A stretch of DNA of 64,000 nucleotides from Emticicia oligotrophica DSM 17448 (GTDB lineage: Bacteria > Bacteroidota > Bacteroidia > Cytophagales > Spirosomataceae). The position numbers and the translations under genes were made by a program. Every line of letters begins with the position of its first letter. The stretch's first letter is position 1. The stretch covers positions 806,001 through 870,000 of the forward strand of contig NC_018748.1 of the NCBI RefSeq assembly GCF_000263195.1, in the 5' to 3' direction. The notes beneath the pieces were generated by a model that was not told the origin of the DNA, did not search any database, and saw only the letters and a program-made list of their open reading frames with translations. Shown piece after piece: positions 34,748 to 43,469 of this stretch.

Positions 34748-35350
34748 TTAATCTATTTTGGGTAAAGAAATATCCATTTTCATGGCAATGACACGAATCC
34801 CGAAAACACTCAAAATTGTAATAAACTCGATTATTTGAGCAGAAATATTGGTTTTTTGTAGCAAGAAAAATACCACACCCCCTAAAATACAAGCAGTAGC
34901 ATAAATTTCTTTGCGAAAAAGTGTGGGTATTTCGTTCAATAAAATATCACGAATAACCCCACCAAAACAAGCGGTAACAGTGCCTAAAATAAGACAAGAA
35001 GGAATATCTAAATGTATGGCTATTCCTTCTTGAATACCTCGAAGAGTAAAGAAACCCAAACCTAACGAATCAAAAAAAGCGAGTGTTTTATCCAATCTTC
35101 CGATTCTATTTTTAAACAATACCGTTATTAGTGTTACACCTGCTATTAGTAAAACAATGGATGAATCAAGAATCCATTTAACAGGCAAATGCCCAATTAA
35201 AATATCTCTCAAGGTGCCTCCCCCAACTGAGGTTACAAAAGCCATAACTGCCAAGCCAAAAATATCGAGTTTTTTTCGAATACCCGCCAAAGCACCCGAT
35301 GCCGCAAAGGCAATTGTTCCGCCAATATTAATAAAAGTATAAAATTCCAC
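34748..35350 (-). CDS. TRIC-type cation channel family protein (YicG-like)
   Basis: 200 residues from a GTG at 35350, with seven hydrophobic segments and a tandem duplication of a three-helix unit: GGTIAFAASGALAGIRKKLD, GGGTLRDILIGHLPVKWI, and in the second half FGGVIRDILLNEIP. This is the bacterial UPF0126/TRIC family, whose characterised members are trimeric cation channels. An upstream ATG at 35422 would leave only 1 bp to dnaG and adds an atypical hydrophobic leader, so I prefer the GTG. The ion it passes is not determined by sequence. Confidence 0.8.
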   Translation of the reverse strand: MEFYTFINIGGTIAFAASGALAGIRKKLDIFGLAVMAFVTSVGGGTLRDILIGHLPVKWILDSSIVLLIAGVTLITVLFKNRIGRLDKTLAFFDSLGLGFFTLRGIQEGIAIHLDIPSCLILGTVTACFGGVIRDILLNEIPTLFRKEIYATACILGGVVFFLLQKTNISAQIIEFITILSVFGIRVIAMKMDISLPKID

Positions 35351-35423
35351 CGTACCTTTGTTTTTTAGGAACAAAAGTAACACAAAATGTGTCATTTTGA
35401 TTAAGTACTGAGTAAATTGCATT

Positions 35424-37400
35424 ATGCGAATAAGTCCAGAAACAGTTCAACAGATTATTCAAGCCGCCGATGTAACAGAAGTTATTGGCGAGTATGTTTC
35501 TCTCAAAAAAAGGGGAGCAAACATGATTGCCTGTTGCCCTTTTCATAATGAGAAAACACCTTCGTTTTATGTTTCGCCAGCCAAAGGTATCTACAAATGT
35601 TTTGGTTGTGGAAAAGCAGGCGACTCGGTGCGTTTTGTGATGGATATTGAAGGTATCGGATACCCCGAAGCTTTGAAGCATTTAGCAAAAAAATATGGCA
35701 TTGAAGTAACCGAAAAAGAAGTTACCAGCGAACAACAACAAGCCCAAAACGAAAAAGAAAGTTTATACATTGTTTTAGAATTTGCGAGTAAATATTACCA
35801 AGAGCAGCTTTGGAAAACACCCGAGGGACAAAGCATTGGACAAAGTTATTTCAAAGAACGTGGCTTTAACCACACCACGATTCAGCGTTTCGAACTAGGT
35901 TATAGCCCAGATGGCTGGGATGCTTTCACGAAACACGCTCTTCGTAATGGTTTTTCGCTTGAAATTCTTGAAAAAGCTGGACTAAGCATCATCAAAGAAG
36001 GCAAAGACCCGATTGATAGATTTAGAGGAAGAGTGATTTTCCCGATTCATAATGTAGGTGGAAAACCAATTGCTTTCGGTGCAAGGATTCTGAAAAAAGA
36101 CCCCAACGCTCCTAAGTACTTAAACTCGCCCGAAACGGCCGTTTACCATAAAAGTTATATTGTTTATGGTATTCAGCAAGCCAAGAATCCGATTCGTATT
36201 GAAGATAATTGTTATCTGGTAGAAGGCTATACTGATGTGGTTTCACTGAGCCAAGCAGGCGTAGAAAATGTAGTAGCATCTTCGGGGACATCGCTTACCA
36301 AGGAGCAAATTCAGTTGATTAGGCGTTTTACGAGTAATATTACTGTGCTTTATGATGGTGATGCTGCGGGTATCAAAGCATCACTACGTGGAATTGATAT
36401 CATTCTTGAAGAGGGACTAAACGTAAAAGCTGTCGTTTTCCCTGATGGAGATGACCCCGATAGTTTCATTCAAAAGGTTGGTAGCCAAGCATTTCGTGAA
36501 TACGTCAATCGTACACAGAAAGATTTTATTCGTTTCAAGACCGAAATTTCGCTTAAAGATGCGGGCAATGACCCTATCAAACGAGCGGAAGTAATTAAAG
36601 ATTTGGTTGAAACTATTTCTAAAATTCCAGACTCAATCAAAAGAAGTGTCTTCTATCAAGAAGTGGCTAATTTGATGGGAATTGAGGAGCAAATTTTAGT
36701 AACCGAAGGCAATAAAATTTCGCTCAAAAAAGTAGCTGATTCTGAAAAAGAACGCCAAAGACAAAATCGAACCCAAACGCAACAAGTTGGGGATATTGAT
36801 ATTTTGGTGGAAAGAACCGAACAAGTACCCTTACCAATACAAGAAGAAAAAGCCGAAAATAAGCGTTCGCCTCTTTCCTATCAGGAAGAAGAATGTGCTC
36901 GACTTTTAGTTTGTTACGGAGCTCATGTTTTAGAGAGAAATGTTGTTGAAAACATAGATTTTACCTTGGCTGATTACGTATTCAATGAAATCAGAGATAT
37001 GATTTTCGAGACACCCACCTACGAAAAAATCCTCTCGGTTTTTAGAGATGCGTACAAAAGTCAGCAAATTCCTGATACTTCACTCTTTACGAGCCATCAA
37101 GATAATGAAATCCAGCAAACAGTTATCAATTGGCTTTCTACCCCACATCAACTCAGCGAAAATTGGTTAAAAAAGGATATATACATTCCTTCAGAAACCG
37201 ATAAACTAGCAGATTTGGCTTATACTAATGTATTACGATTAAAAAAGACTCGCTACGAGTCAGAAATGAAAAAATTAGCTAAACAATTAGAAACAGCCCA
37301 AACATACGAAGAACAAGACCAAATTTTGATGCAAATGATGCAAATGAAAGAGGTAGTGAAGAAAATTGCAGGGCTGCTTGGCAATGTAATACAAGGATAA
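35424..37400 (+). CDS. dnaG: DNA primase
   Basis: 658 residues. An N-terminal CHC2 zinc finger (C38, H41, C59, C62), the primase catalytic core (about 125-250), and a TOPRIM domain with E267 in LVEGYTDV and the YDGDAAG metal-binding motif near 310 are all visible, followed by a helical C-terminal helicase-interaction region (from about 480). It synthesises RNA primers at the replication fork. Length is slightly above the ~580-residue E. coli protein, mostly in the linker before the C-terminal domain. arfB follows 57 bp downstream on the same strand. Confidence 0.97.
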   Translation: MRISPETVQQIIQAADVTEVIGEYVSLKKRGANMIACCPFHNEKTPSFYVSPAKGIYKCFGCGKAGDSVRFVMDIEGIGYPEALKHLAKKYGIEVTEKEVTSEQQQAQNEKESLYIVLEFASKYYQEQLWKTPEGQSIGQSYFKERGFNHTTIQRFELGYSPDGWDAFTKHALRNGFSLEILEKAGLSIIKEGKDPIDRFRGRVIFPIHNVGGKPIAFGARILKKDPNAPKYLNSPETAVYHKSYIVYGIQQAKNPIRIEDNCYLVEGYTDVVSLSQAGVENVVASSGTSLTKEQIQLIRRFTSNITVLYDGDAAGIKASLRGIDIILEEGLNVKAVVFPDGDDPDSFIQKVGSQAFREYVNRTQKDFIRFKTEISLKDAGNDPIKRAEVIKDLVETISKIPDSIKRSVFYQEVANLMGIEEQILVTEGNKISLKKVADSEKERQRQNRTQTQQVGDIDILVERTEQVPLPIQEEKAENKRSPLSYQEEECARLLVCYGAHVLERNVVENIDFTLADYVFNEIRDMIFETPTYEKILSVFRDAYKSQQIPDTSLFTSHQDNEIQQTVINWLSTPHQLSENWLKKDIYIPSETDKLADLAYTNVLRLKKTRYESEMKKLAKQLETAQTYEEQDQILMQMMQMKEVVKKIAGLLGNVIQG

Positions 37401-37457
37401 ATTAAAAAAGACCCTCTTGTTTTAGCTAAAGCAGATGAATTATTTTGCATATAAACA

Positions 37458-37874
37458 ATGAAAATAGATATAAAAAATATAGATTTTACGCCTGAACTTG
37501 AATTTCAGACCTCTCGAAGTGGAGGCCCGGGTGGGCAAAACGTTAATAAAGTAGAAACAAAGGTAGAGTTACGTTTTGATATTGCCGCCTCTACGTTATT
37601 GACCGATGAACAAAAGACTAAATTGTTAGAACGGCTGAAAAATCAGCTTGTGCAGGAGCGTATTTTGAGTATTTCAGCACAAGAAAAACGAAGTCAGTTA
37701 CAAAATAAAGAATTGGTTATCAAGAAGTTTTATCAGACATTGGAAAAAGGCCTTCAAGAAAAGAAAAAACGCTTAGCCACTAAACCTTCTGGGGGAGCCG
37801 TAGAGAAAAGATTAAAAAGCAAAAAAATGGAAGGAGAGAAAAAATCATTTAGAAGTCAGAAAATTGAATTTTAA
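37458..37874 (+). CDS. arfB: Alternative ribosome-rescue factor (peptidyl-tRNA hydrolase)
   Basis: 138 residues with the release-factor-like domain and the catalytic GGQ at 25-27 in SGGPGGQNVNKVETKVELRF. A long basic C-terminal tail (from about 100, KKKRLATKPSGGAVEKRLKSK) would enter the empty mRNA channel. ArfB (YaeJ) hydrolyses peptidyl-tRNA on stalled ribosomes that lack a stop codon. No anticodon-recognition domains are present, which separates it from RF1/RF2. It probably shares a transcript with dnaG. Confidence 0.93.
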   Translation: MKIDIKNIDFTPELEFQTSRSGGPGGQNVNKVETKVELRFDIAASTLLTDEQKTKLLERLKNQLVQERILSISAQEKRSQLQNKELVIKKFYQTLEKGLQEKKKRLATKPSGGAVEKRLKSKKMEGEKKSFRSQKIEF

Positions 37875-37980
37875 TATCATAAATACTCAAACATCTACGT
37901 TGCTAAAAGTATAATACAACTACCGAGATAACAATAACATCTTTACCAATCGCAATCTGCCATTTCATTTCATAACTCGC

Positions 37981-38874
37981 ATGCCCAAAGCCCTTTTTTT
38001 CATAGTTATTTCTTTCATTATTTGTAGTTGCGACTGGTTTGGTAGTACTCCTACACCTACGACAGACATCATCCCTGATTTTGTAAGTACTCCAAAAAGC
38101 TACCCTTTACCCGCCAATATTGCCAATGAAGCATCGGGCGTGGCCGATAGTAGAAGTATGCCAGGTAATGTATGGGTACAAGAAGATGGCGATAACCCAA
38201 ATCTATTACATCAATTTTCACATACAGGAGAATATAAAGGAAATATCCAAATGCCTTTTCCAAATCGTGATTGGGAAGATATTAGCATTGGCGTAGGGCC
38301 AGAAACGGGTAAGACCTATATTTATCTAGCTGAAATTGGTGATAATAATGCAGCATACAATAACCAATATTATATATACCGCTTTTTAGAACCGCAATCT
38401 TTGTCTGAAAAAGTGACAAATTTCGACCGAATTGCTTTTCAATACCCCGATGGAAGCCGTGATGCAGAATGTATTTTACTCGACCCAGCCACAAAAGATA
38501 TTTATATTGTTACGAAGCGAGAGTTTAATGTCAGGATTTATCAACTACCCTACCCTCAATCTACCACAGAATTTCAAACCGCAAAATTCATCCAATCTAT
38601 CCCTTATTTGATTATCACAAGTGGCGGCATTTCAACCGATGGAAAAGAAATTGTTCTTCGGAATTACGATGCCCTCTACTACTGGCATAGAAAAGACGGT
38701 GAAAGCATAGCTGCGACACTCTCTCGGAATCGTGATAAACTTCTTCCTTATACCAAAGAGCCTCAAGGAGAGGGATTTTGCTTCGATAAAGATAATAAAG
38801 GATATTTTACAAACAGCGAACGCCCAGATAACTCAACAGAAACAACGTATCTTTACTATTACGCAAAGAAATGA
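37981..38874 (+). CDS. Lipoprotein with probable beta-propeller
   Basis: 297 residues, starting with a lipobox (FIICSC, Cys about 17) and a Thr/Pro-rich linker. The rest contains repeating strand motifs such as NVWVQEDGDNPNLLHQFS, KTYIYLAEIGDNNAAYNN and KDIYIVTKREFNVRIYQLP, suggesting a propeller of the NHL/SMP-like type. No catalytic signature is clear. It is likely anchored in the outer or inner membrane facing the periplasm or surface. The stop is adjacent to the convergent amidohydrolase stop. Function unknown. Confidence 0.65.
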   Translation: MPKALFFIVISFIICSCDWFGSTPTPTTDIIPDFVSTPKSYPLPANIANEASGVADSRSMPGNVWVQEDGDNPNLLHQFSHTGEYKGNIQMPFPNRDWEDISIGVGPETGKTYIYLAEIGDNNAAYNNQYYIYRFLEPQSLSEKVTNFDRIAFQYPDGSRDAECILLDPATKDIYIVTKREFNVRIYQLPYPQSTTEFQTAKFIQSIPYLIITSGGISTDGKEIVLRNYDALYYWHRKDGESIAATLSRNRDKLLPYTKEPQGEGFCFDKDNKGYFTNSERPDNSTETTYLYYYAKK

Positions 38875-40074
38875 TTATTTACTCATGATTTGTTCTGCAA
38901 TTTGATAAAACATATCGCTACCGATTTCAAGCAATTCATCAGGAAAATCGAAGGTTGAACTATGTAGTGGTGGTTGGTTAATACCCGAACCAATTCCAAA
39001 CATAGCCCCTTTATATTTTTTGGTAAAAAGGCCAAAATCTTCTCCAAATTCGAATGGTTTTTCAAGGTCTATTAGTTGGAGATTTTGCTTTTTGGCGGCT
39101 GCTTTTATTTCATTATAGGCAGTAGCACTATTATTATTGGCATTGAACGTTTCGAGCCATTTAGCAGTAAATTCGAGTTGATATTTTTTGGTTACTTCTG
39201 CCACTTTTTGTAAAATTTGTTCTTTTACTGCATCGAAATGTTCGTTTTCCCAAGTGCGAAATGTATAACCAATTGAAGCCTTTCCCGCAGATGTTCCGTA
39301 GGCTCTTTCTCCCATTTCGATGTGAATCGGAGTAGCCACAAAGAAATGCTCACTTTTTTTATCTGGATTATTCAAAGAATCAAAATATTGTATAAGCTCA
39401 GCAACTGCAAGAGCTGGATTTAATCCTTTTGAAGGTTCGGCTGCATGACTTGTTTTACCAATTAATTCAAAAATCCCGCTTTCTACACATGGCGTAAATA
39501 AACCTTTTTTGGCTATGATTGTACCCATAGGGAAGCCCGCAAAATTATGAAAAGCAAAGGCATAATCTATCTTAAATTGTTTGAAAATACCCGATTCAAT
39601 AGCGTCTTTCGCTCCAGCACCAATTTCTTCAGCCGATTGAAAAAATAGTAAGATTTTGCCTTTTTTCAAAGGTTTTTCGATTAATTTTTGAGCAAAACGA
39701 AACATTGATGCCGCATGACCATCATGCCCGCATTTATGCGAAACACCCGCAGAAGTTGAGCGATGAGCGAAATCATTTTCCTCCTGAATTGGTAGAGCAT
39801 CTAATTCACAACGAAATAAAAGCGTTGGGCCAGACTCTGTTCCTTCAATTTCAGCTAAAATTGAATACATCGAAAAACCTTGATATATTTTCTTAATTCC
39901 TAGCTTTTTTAGCTCTGAAATAACATAATCACTGGTATTTTTCTCAACTGTTGATAATTCTGGATTAGCATGAATATGTCGGCGAAATTCAATGGCAGAA
40001 ATCATGGTATTTTGAGCATTAATTACTGAGATACTTACTAATAAAACAAAAAGGAATATAGTTATTTGCTTCAT
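38875..40074 (-). CDS. Secreted M20D-type amidohydrolase
   Basis: 399 residues with a signal peptide (SVINAQ). The M20D (IAA-amino-acid hydrolase/carboxypeptidase-like) catalytic domain carries metal ligands in VSHKCGHDGHAASM (the Cys and His pair) and SAEEIGAGAKDAI, RHIHANPELS near the N-terminus, and ISSA-type dimerisation sequence around KTSHAAEPSKGLNPA. It presumably cleaves N-acyl or N-aminoacyl amides in the periplasm with two metal ions. Most family members are cytoplasmic, so the signal peptide is notable. Substrate unknown. Confidence 0.87.
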   Translation of the reverse strand: MKQITIFLFVLLVSISVINAQNTMISAIEFRRHIHANPELSTVEKNTSDYVISELKKLGIKKIYQGFSMYSILAEIEGTESGPTLLFRCELDALPIQEENDFAHRSTSAGVSHKCGHDGHAASMFRFAQKLIEKPLKKGKILLFFQSAEEIGAGAKDAIESGIFKQFKIDYAFAFHNFAGFPMGTIIAKKGLFTPCVESGIFELIGKTSHAAEPSKGLNPALAVAELIQYFDSLNNPDKKSEHFFVATPIHIEMGERAYGTSAGKASIGYTFRTWENEHFDAVKEQILQKVAEVTKKYQLEFTAKWLETFNANNNSATAYNEIKAAAKKQNLQLIDLEKPFEFGEDFGLFTKKYKGAMFGIGSGINQPPLHSSTFDFPDELLEIGSDMFYQIAEQIMSK

Positions 40075-40169
40075 TCTTTTGATTTTTCATTGTTAACTTC
40101 CTAAAGATAATTAGGGTCTAATTAACATATCTTACCCCTAAACAAATATAGAATAATTCTCAAATAAAA

Positions 40170-40201
40170 AAGGTCAATAAGCGAAATTACTCATTGACCT
40201 T
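40170..40201 (-). terminator. Terminator of ffh
   Basis: A 12-bp stem (one G-U pair) between 40170-40181 and 40190-40201 with an 8-nt loop, followed on the minus strand by a T run. It lies 23 bp after the ffh stop. Confidence 0.85.
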
Positions 40202-40223
40202 CTTACTGGAAGAATAAAAATTC

Positions 40224-41540
40224 TTATTTGAAAGCTTTCATTTTGCCTGATGCTTGCATTTGATTTACTTTCTTCATCATCGAACGCATCTGGTCAAATT
40301 GTTTCAAAAGATTATTTACTTGCTGAATATCTGTTCCACTACCAGCGGCAATTCTTTTCTTACGGCTACCATCAATAATATCTGGTTTCGAACGCTCCTT
40401 TGGAGTCATTGATTTGATGATAGCTTCGATTGGCTTGAATGAATCATTGCTGATATCAATATCTTTGATTTGTGAACCTACCCCCGGAATCATACCCATC
40501 AAATCTTTGATATTACCCATTTTCTTGATTTGCTCTAATTGAGTTAAGAAATCGTTGAGGTCAAATTTATTCTCACGCATTTTCTTATTCAAGCGGCGTG
40601 ATTCTTCCTCATCAAAAGCCTGTTGTGCTCTTTCTACCAAGGAAATCACGTCACCCATGCCCAAGATTCTACTCGCCATACGGTCTGGGTAGAAAATATC
40701 GAGGGCTTCCATCTTTTCGCCCGTTGAAATAAACTTAATTGGCTTATTTACAACTGCTTTAATTGAAAGTGCTGCACCACCACGAGCATCACCGTCGAGC
40801 TTGGTTAATACAACGCCATCAAAATCAAGTCTATCATTGAAGGTCTTTGCAGTATTTACTGCATCCTGCCCAGTCATCGAGTCAACTACAAATAAAATTT
40901 CGCTTGGAGTGATGGCTTTTTTAATTTCTTCCACCTCTTTCATCATCACTTCATCAACCGCCAAACGACCTGCCGTATCGACAATTACAATACTTTTGCC
41001 TTTAGTCTTAGCATAACTAAGGGCATTTTTTGCAATTTCTACCGCATTTTTATTTTCTGGTTCAGCAAAAACCTCCACACCAATTTGCTCACCAAGTACT
41101 TGTAACTGCGTAATGGCCGCAGGACGATACACATCACAGGCAACAAGTAATACTTGACGACCTTGTTTTTTGAGATAATTGGCAAATTTACCAGAGAAAG
41201 TCGTTTTACCCGAACCTTGTAAACCTGCAATCAAAACCACGGCGGGAGAGCCTTTCAAGTTTACACTTTGGGCTTGTCCACCCATAAGCTCCATCAACTC
41301 TTCCTGCACAATTTTCACGAATAATTGCCCTGGTTCAACGGCAATCATTACTTTGCGGTCGATGGCTTTATCGCGTACACGGTCAGTAACTTCTTTAGCA
41401 ACTTTATAGTTTACGTCGGCATCCATTAAGGCACGTCTCACTTCCTTAACAGTAGAGGCAACGTTAATATCCGAAATTCTACCTTGCCCTTTGAGGGTCT
41501 TAAAGGCTTTATTTAGCTTATCACTTAAATTTTCAAACAT
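40224..41540 (-). CDS. ffh: Signal recognition particle protein Ffh
   Basis: 438 residues: N domain (1-90), the SRP GTPase with GLQGSGKTTFSGKFA (P loop), DVYRPAAITQL, DTAGR and TKLDGDARGGAAL, and a C-terminal Met-rich M domain (about 300-438) that binds 4.5S RNA and signal sequences. It targets nascent membrane and secretory proteins to FtsY and the translocon. Length and motifs are normal. A terminator follows. The SRP RNA gene is not in the window. Confidence 0.97.
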   Translation of the reverse strand: MFENLSDKLNKAFKTLKGQGRISDINVASTVKEVRRALMDADVNYKVAKEVTDRVRDKAIDRKVMIAVEPGQLFVKIVQEELMELMGGQAQSVNLKGSPAVVLIAGLQGSGKTTFSGKFANYLKKQGRQVLLVACDVYRPAAITQLQVLGEQIGVEVFAEPENKNAVEIAKNALSYAKTKGKSIVIVDTAGRLAVDEVMMKEVEEIKKAITPSEILFVVDSMTGQDAVNTAKTFNDRLDFDGVVLTKLDGDARGGAALSIKAVVNKPIKFISTGEKMEALDIFYPDRMASRILGMGDVISLVERAQQAFDEEESRRLNKKMRENKFDLNDFLTQLEQIKKMGNIKDLMGMIPGVGSQIKDIDISNDSFKPIEAIIKSMTPKERSKPDIIDGSRKKRIAAGSGTDIQQVNNLLKQFDQMRSMMKKVNQMQASGKMKAFK

Positions 41541-41610
41541 CTTTTAAATAATATGTCGAATTCTTTCAAAAAAATAATTGCAAAGATAGTTTTTTAGTAC
41601 CGAAAATGTA

Positions 41611-41631
41611 GAACAATTTTTTAAATTGTTC
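41611..41631. repeat. Intergenic hairpin upstream of ffh
   Basis: A perfect 9-bp stem (GAACAATTT / AAATTGTTC) with a 3-nt loop, between the DUF1697 stop and the ffh start. It could terminate the DUF1697 transcript; the tail is not strongly T-rich. Confidence 0.5.
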
Positions 41632-41675
41632 CATGTAGGGCAAACAATTTAGAAAATGGTCCTCCAAATTATAGT

Positions 41676-42188
41676 TTATTTAAGCATTTTTTCGAGTGTA
41701 TTGATATTCCGAACGGTTGTTGTGCTTTTGTATTTTGCTTTCGCTGTGATTTTAGCAAAAGGAGTAGTCAAGCTCTCTCCCTTCGGTACTTTCCAATAAA
41801 TAACGGTATTACCTCCCGAAATCTCTTCTGTTACATTTTCGGCGATACTTAATAATTCATTTGAAACAGCCTCTCCTTCTACAAAAATCACATAAGCATG
41901 AGAAGCTTCATTTTGTTCAAAAGGATAGTTTGCTACAATTTCTGCCAAAACATCATACGCATAAAGTAGTACAAATACCTGATAATGAAAGGTTTCAGAA
42001 AGGACTTTTTCTAAAATTATTTTTATTTCTGAAATATTTTTATCAGATTCAAAAACCACATTGCCAGTTTGCAGATAAGTAGTAGCGTTATGAAAACCCA
42101 TGTCATCGAAAGCTTTTTTCAAATCAGACATTTTAATTCGGATATTTCCAACGTTTATTCCTCGCAAGAAAGCAATATATTTTTTCAT
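41676..42188 (-). CDS. DUF1697 protein
   Basis: 170 residues from the ATG at 42188. The sequence KKYIAFLRGINVGNIRIKMS followed by LKKAFDDMGFHNATTYLQTG is diagnostic of DUF1697, a family of cytoplasmic proteins of unknown function that often carries a ferredoxin-like fold. The C-terminal region (VPKGESLTTPFAKITAKAKY) is also family-typical. No catalytic role is established. It lies upstream of ffh on the same strand, separated by 135 bp and a hairpin. Confidence 0.85.
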   Translation of the reverse strand: MKKYIAFLRGINVGNIRIKMSDLKKAFDDMGFHNATTYLQTGNVVFESDKNISEIKIILEKVLSETFHYQVFVLLYAYDVLAEIVANYPFEQNEASHAYVIFVEGEAVSNELLSIAENVTEEISGGNTVIYWKVPKGESLTTPFAKITAKAKYKSTTTVRNINTLEKMLK

Positions 42189-42326
42189 AATTTTCAACTT
42201 ATTATAAGCCTATATTTGGGCGAGTTTTTAAATTATCGTATCGGATAGTTCACCAATCTTAACTTTCTTTTTTTCAGACCTATTCTCTGAATTATTGGCA
42301 ATTTGAAATATTGCCCTACTGCAGAT

Positions 42327-43367
42327 TTACAACCCCGAAGGAATGGCCAATGGCTCATTTTCTTTTACAGGAACGCCAAAATTCGGTGTGCCGTCGGCAT
42401 TCCAAGTAAATTTTTGCATACGTGGAGAGCGGAATTTCCCACAACCTTGGTTAGGTTCGGAATTCGCATGGTAAAGAATCCAATCTTCTTTACCATCGGG
42501 CGATTTGAAGAATGAATTATGACCTGGTGCAAAAACCTTATTTTCGGGAGATTGTTTGAATAATGGTTCGGGAGATTTCTTCCAACTTTTCGGACTCATC
42601 AAATCGGCATTTGCATCGGCGGTGAGCATTCCGAGAGCATAAAAATCTGTCCAACAACCACTTGCAGAGTAAATGATGAATAGTTTTTTTCCGTGTTTCA
42701 AAATTTGTGGGCCTTCATTTACATTGACGTGCGGAAGATTAGGGTCATTCAAATCGCCGTGCTTTTCCCAATCGAAATCCGAACCTGATATTTTAGAGCG
42801 TTCGCCCGTAATAGTCCAAGGATTTTTCATTTTGGCAATATAAATGTTTTGTTGACCATTTTTATCTCCTTTCCAGCCCGACCAAATCATGTATAATTGT
42901 TCACGATGTTCAAATACATCACCATCAATCGCCCATTTATCAGCCAACTCATCAGCTACTTTTCCTTTAAAAGTCCAATCCCCTTTCATTGGGTCAGGCG
43001 AAGGATTTTCTAATACATACATTCGGTGATGGTTGTTATCTCCATCGTCTCCTGCAAAATACATATACCATTTTCCTTGAATAAAATGAATTTCGGGAGC
43101 CCACAACTCCTTTGAGTACATGGTTCCTGCTGGTGGAGTCCAAATTGTCTTCGATTCAGCAGTTTTCAAATCTGCCAAGTTTTTTGTCTTCCAAATTGTC
43201 AGCCTATTTTGTTGCGTATGGGTATAATAATAATAACCATCTTTGTAGAAACTGTACGGATCAGCCCCCGACGGCAATAATGGATTGGTGAAAGTAGTGG
43301 AATTTTGAGCGAATAGGCCATTGATAAATATCAAGGTTAGGAAAAGGCTCAGTAAGTTTTTTTTCAT
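42327..43367 (-). CDS. Secreted glycoside hydrolase family 43 enzyme
   Basis: 346 residues with a signal peptide (GLFAQ-N). A five-bladed-propeller GH43 domain is indicated by NPLLPSGADPYSFYKDGYYY (catalytic base Asp), SKELWAPEIHFIQGKWYMYF, AIDGDVFEHREQLYMIWSG (pKa-modulating Asp), and VNEGPQILKHGKKLFIIYSA (acid Glu). GH43 enzymes hydrolyse alpha-L-arabinofuranosides, beta-xylosides or related arabinans. The upstream gene (43470-46472) is separated by a terminator, and no SusCD pair is adjacent, so it looks like an isolated secreted glycosidase. Exact substrate not determined. Confidence 0.88.
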   Translation of the reverse strand: MKKNLLSLFLTLIFINGLFAQNSTTFTNPLLPSGADPYSFYKDGYYYYTHTQQNRLTIWKTKNLADLKTAESKTIWTPPAGTMYSKELWAPEIHFIQGKWYMYFAGDDGDNNHHRMYVLENPSPDPMKGDWTFKGKVADELADKWAIDGDVFEHREQLYMIWSGWKGDKNGQQNIYIAKMKNPWTITGERSKISGSDFDWEKHGDLNDPNLPHVNVNEGPQILKHGKKLFIIYSASGCWTDFYALGMLTADANADLMSPKSWKKSPEPLFKQSPENKVFAPGHNSFFKSPDGKEDWILYHANSEPNQGCGKFRSPRMQKFTWNADGTPNFGVPVKENEPLAIPSGL

Positions 43368-43410
43368 AGAGTTTTGTTTTATAGAATAGATTCTGCAAAA
43401 CTACAGAAAA

Positions 43411-43450
43411 ATAAAGCAGGAGCATAACGATTGCCATACTCCTGCTTTAT
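43411..43450 (-). terminator. Terminator of the cytochrome/dehydrogenase gene
   Basis: A 12-bp perfect stem (ATAAAGCAGGAG / CTCCTGCTTTAT) with a 16-nt loop, 19 bp after the stop at 43470 and followed on the minus strand by a T run. Confidence 0.85.
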
Positions 43451-43469
43451 CATCTTACTTGGGAAAGAA

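Noticed and set aside
35351-35422. N-terminal extension of the TRIC-like protein to the ATG at 35422
   Set aside because: It would leave 1 bp to the dnaG start and adds residues outside the family; the GTG at 35350 fits the family start.
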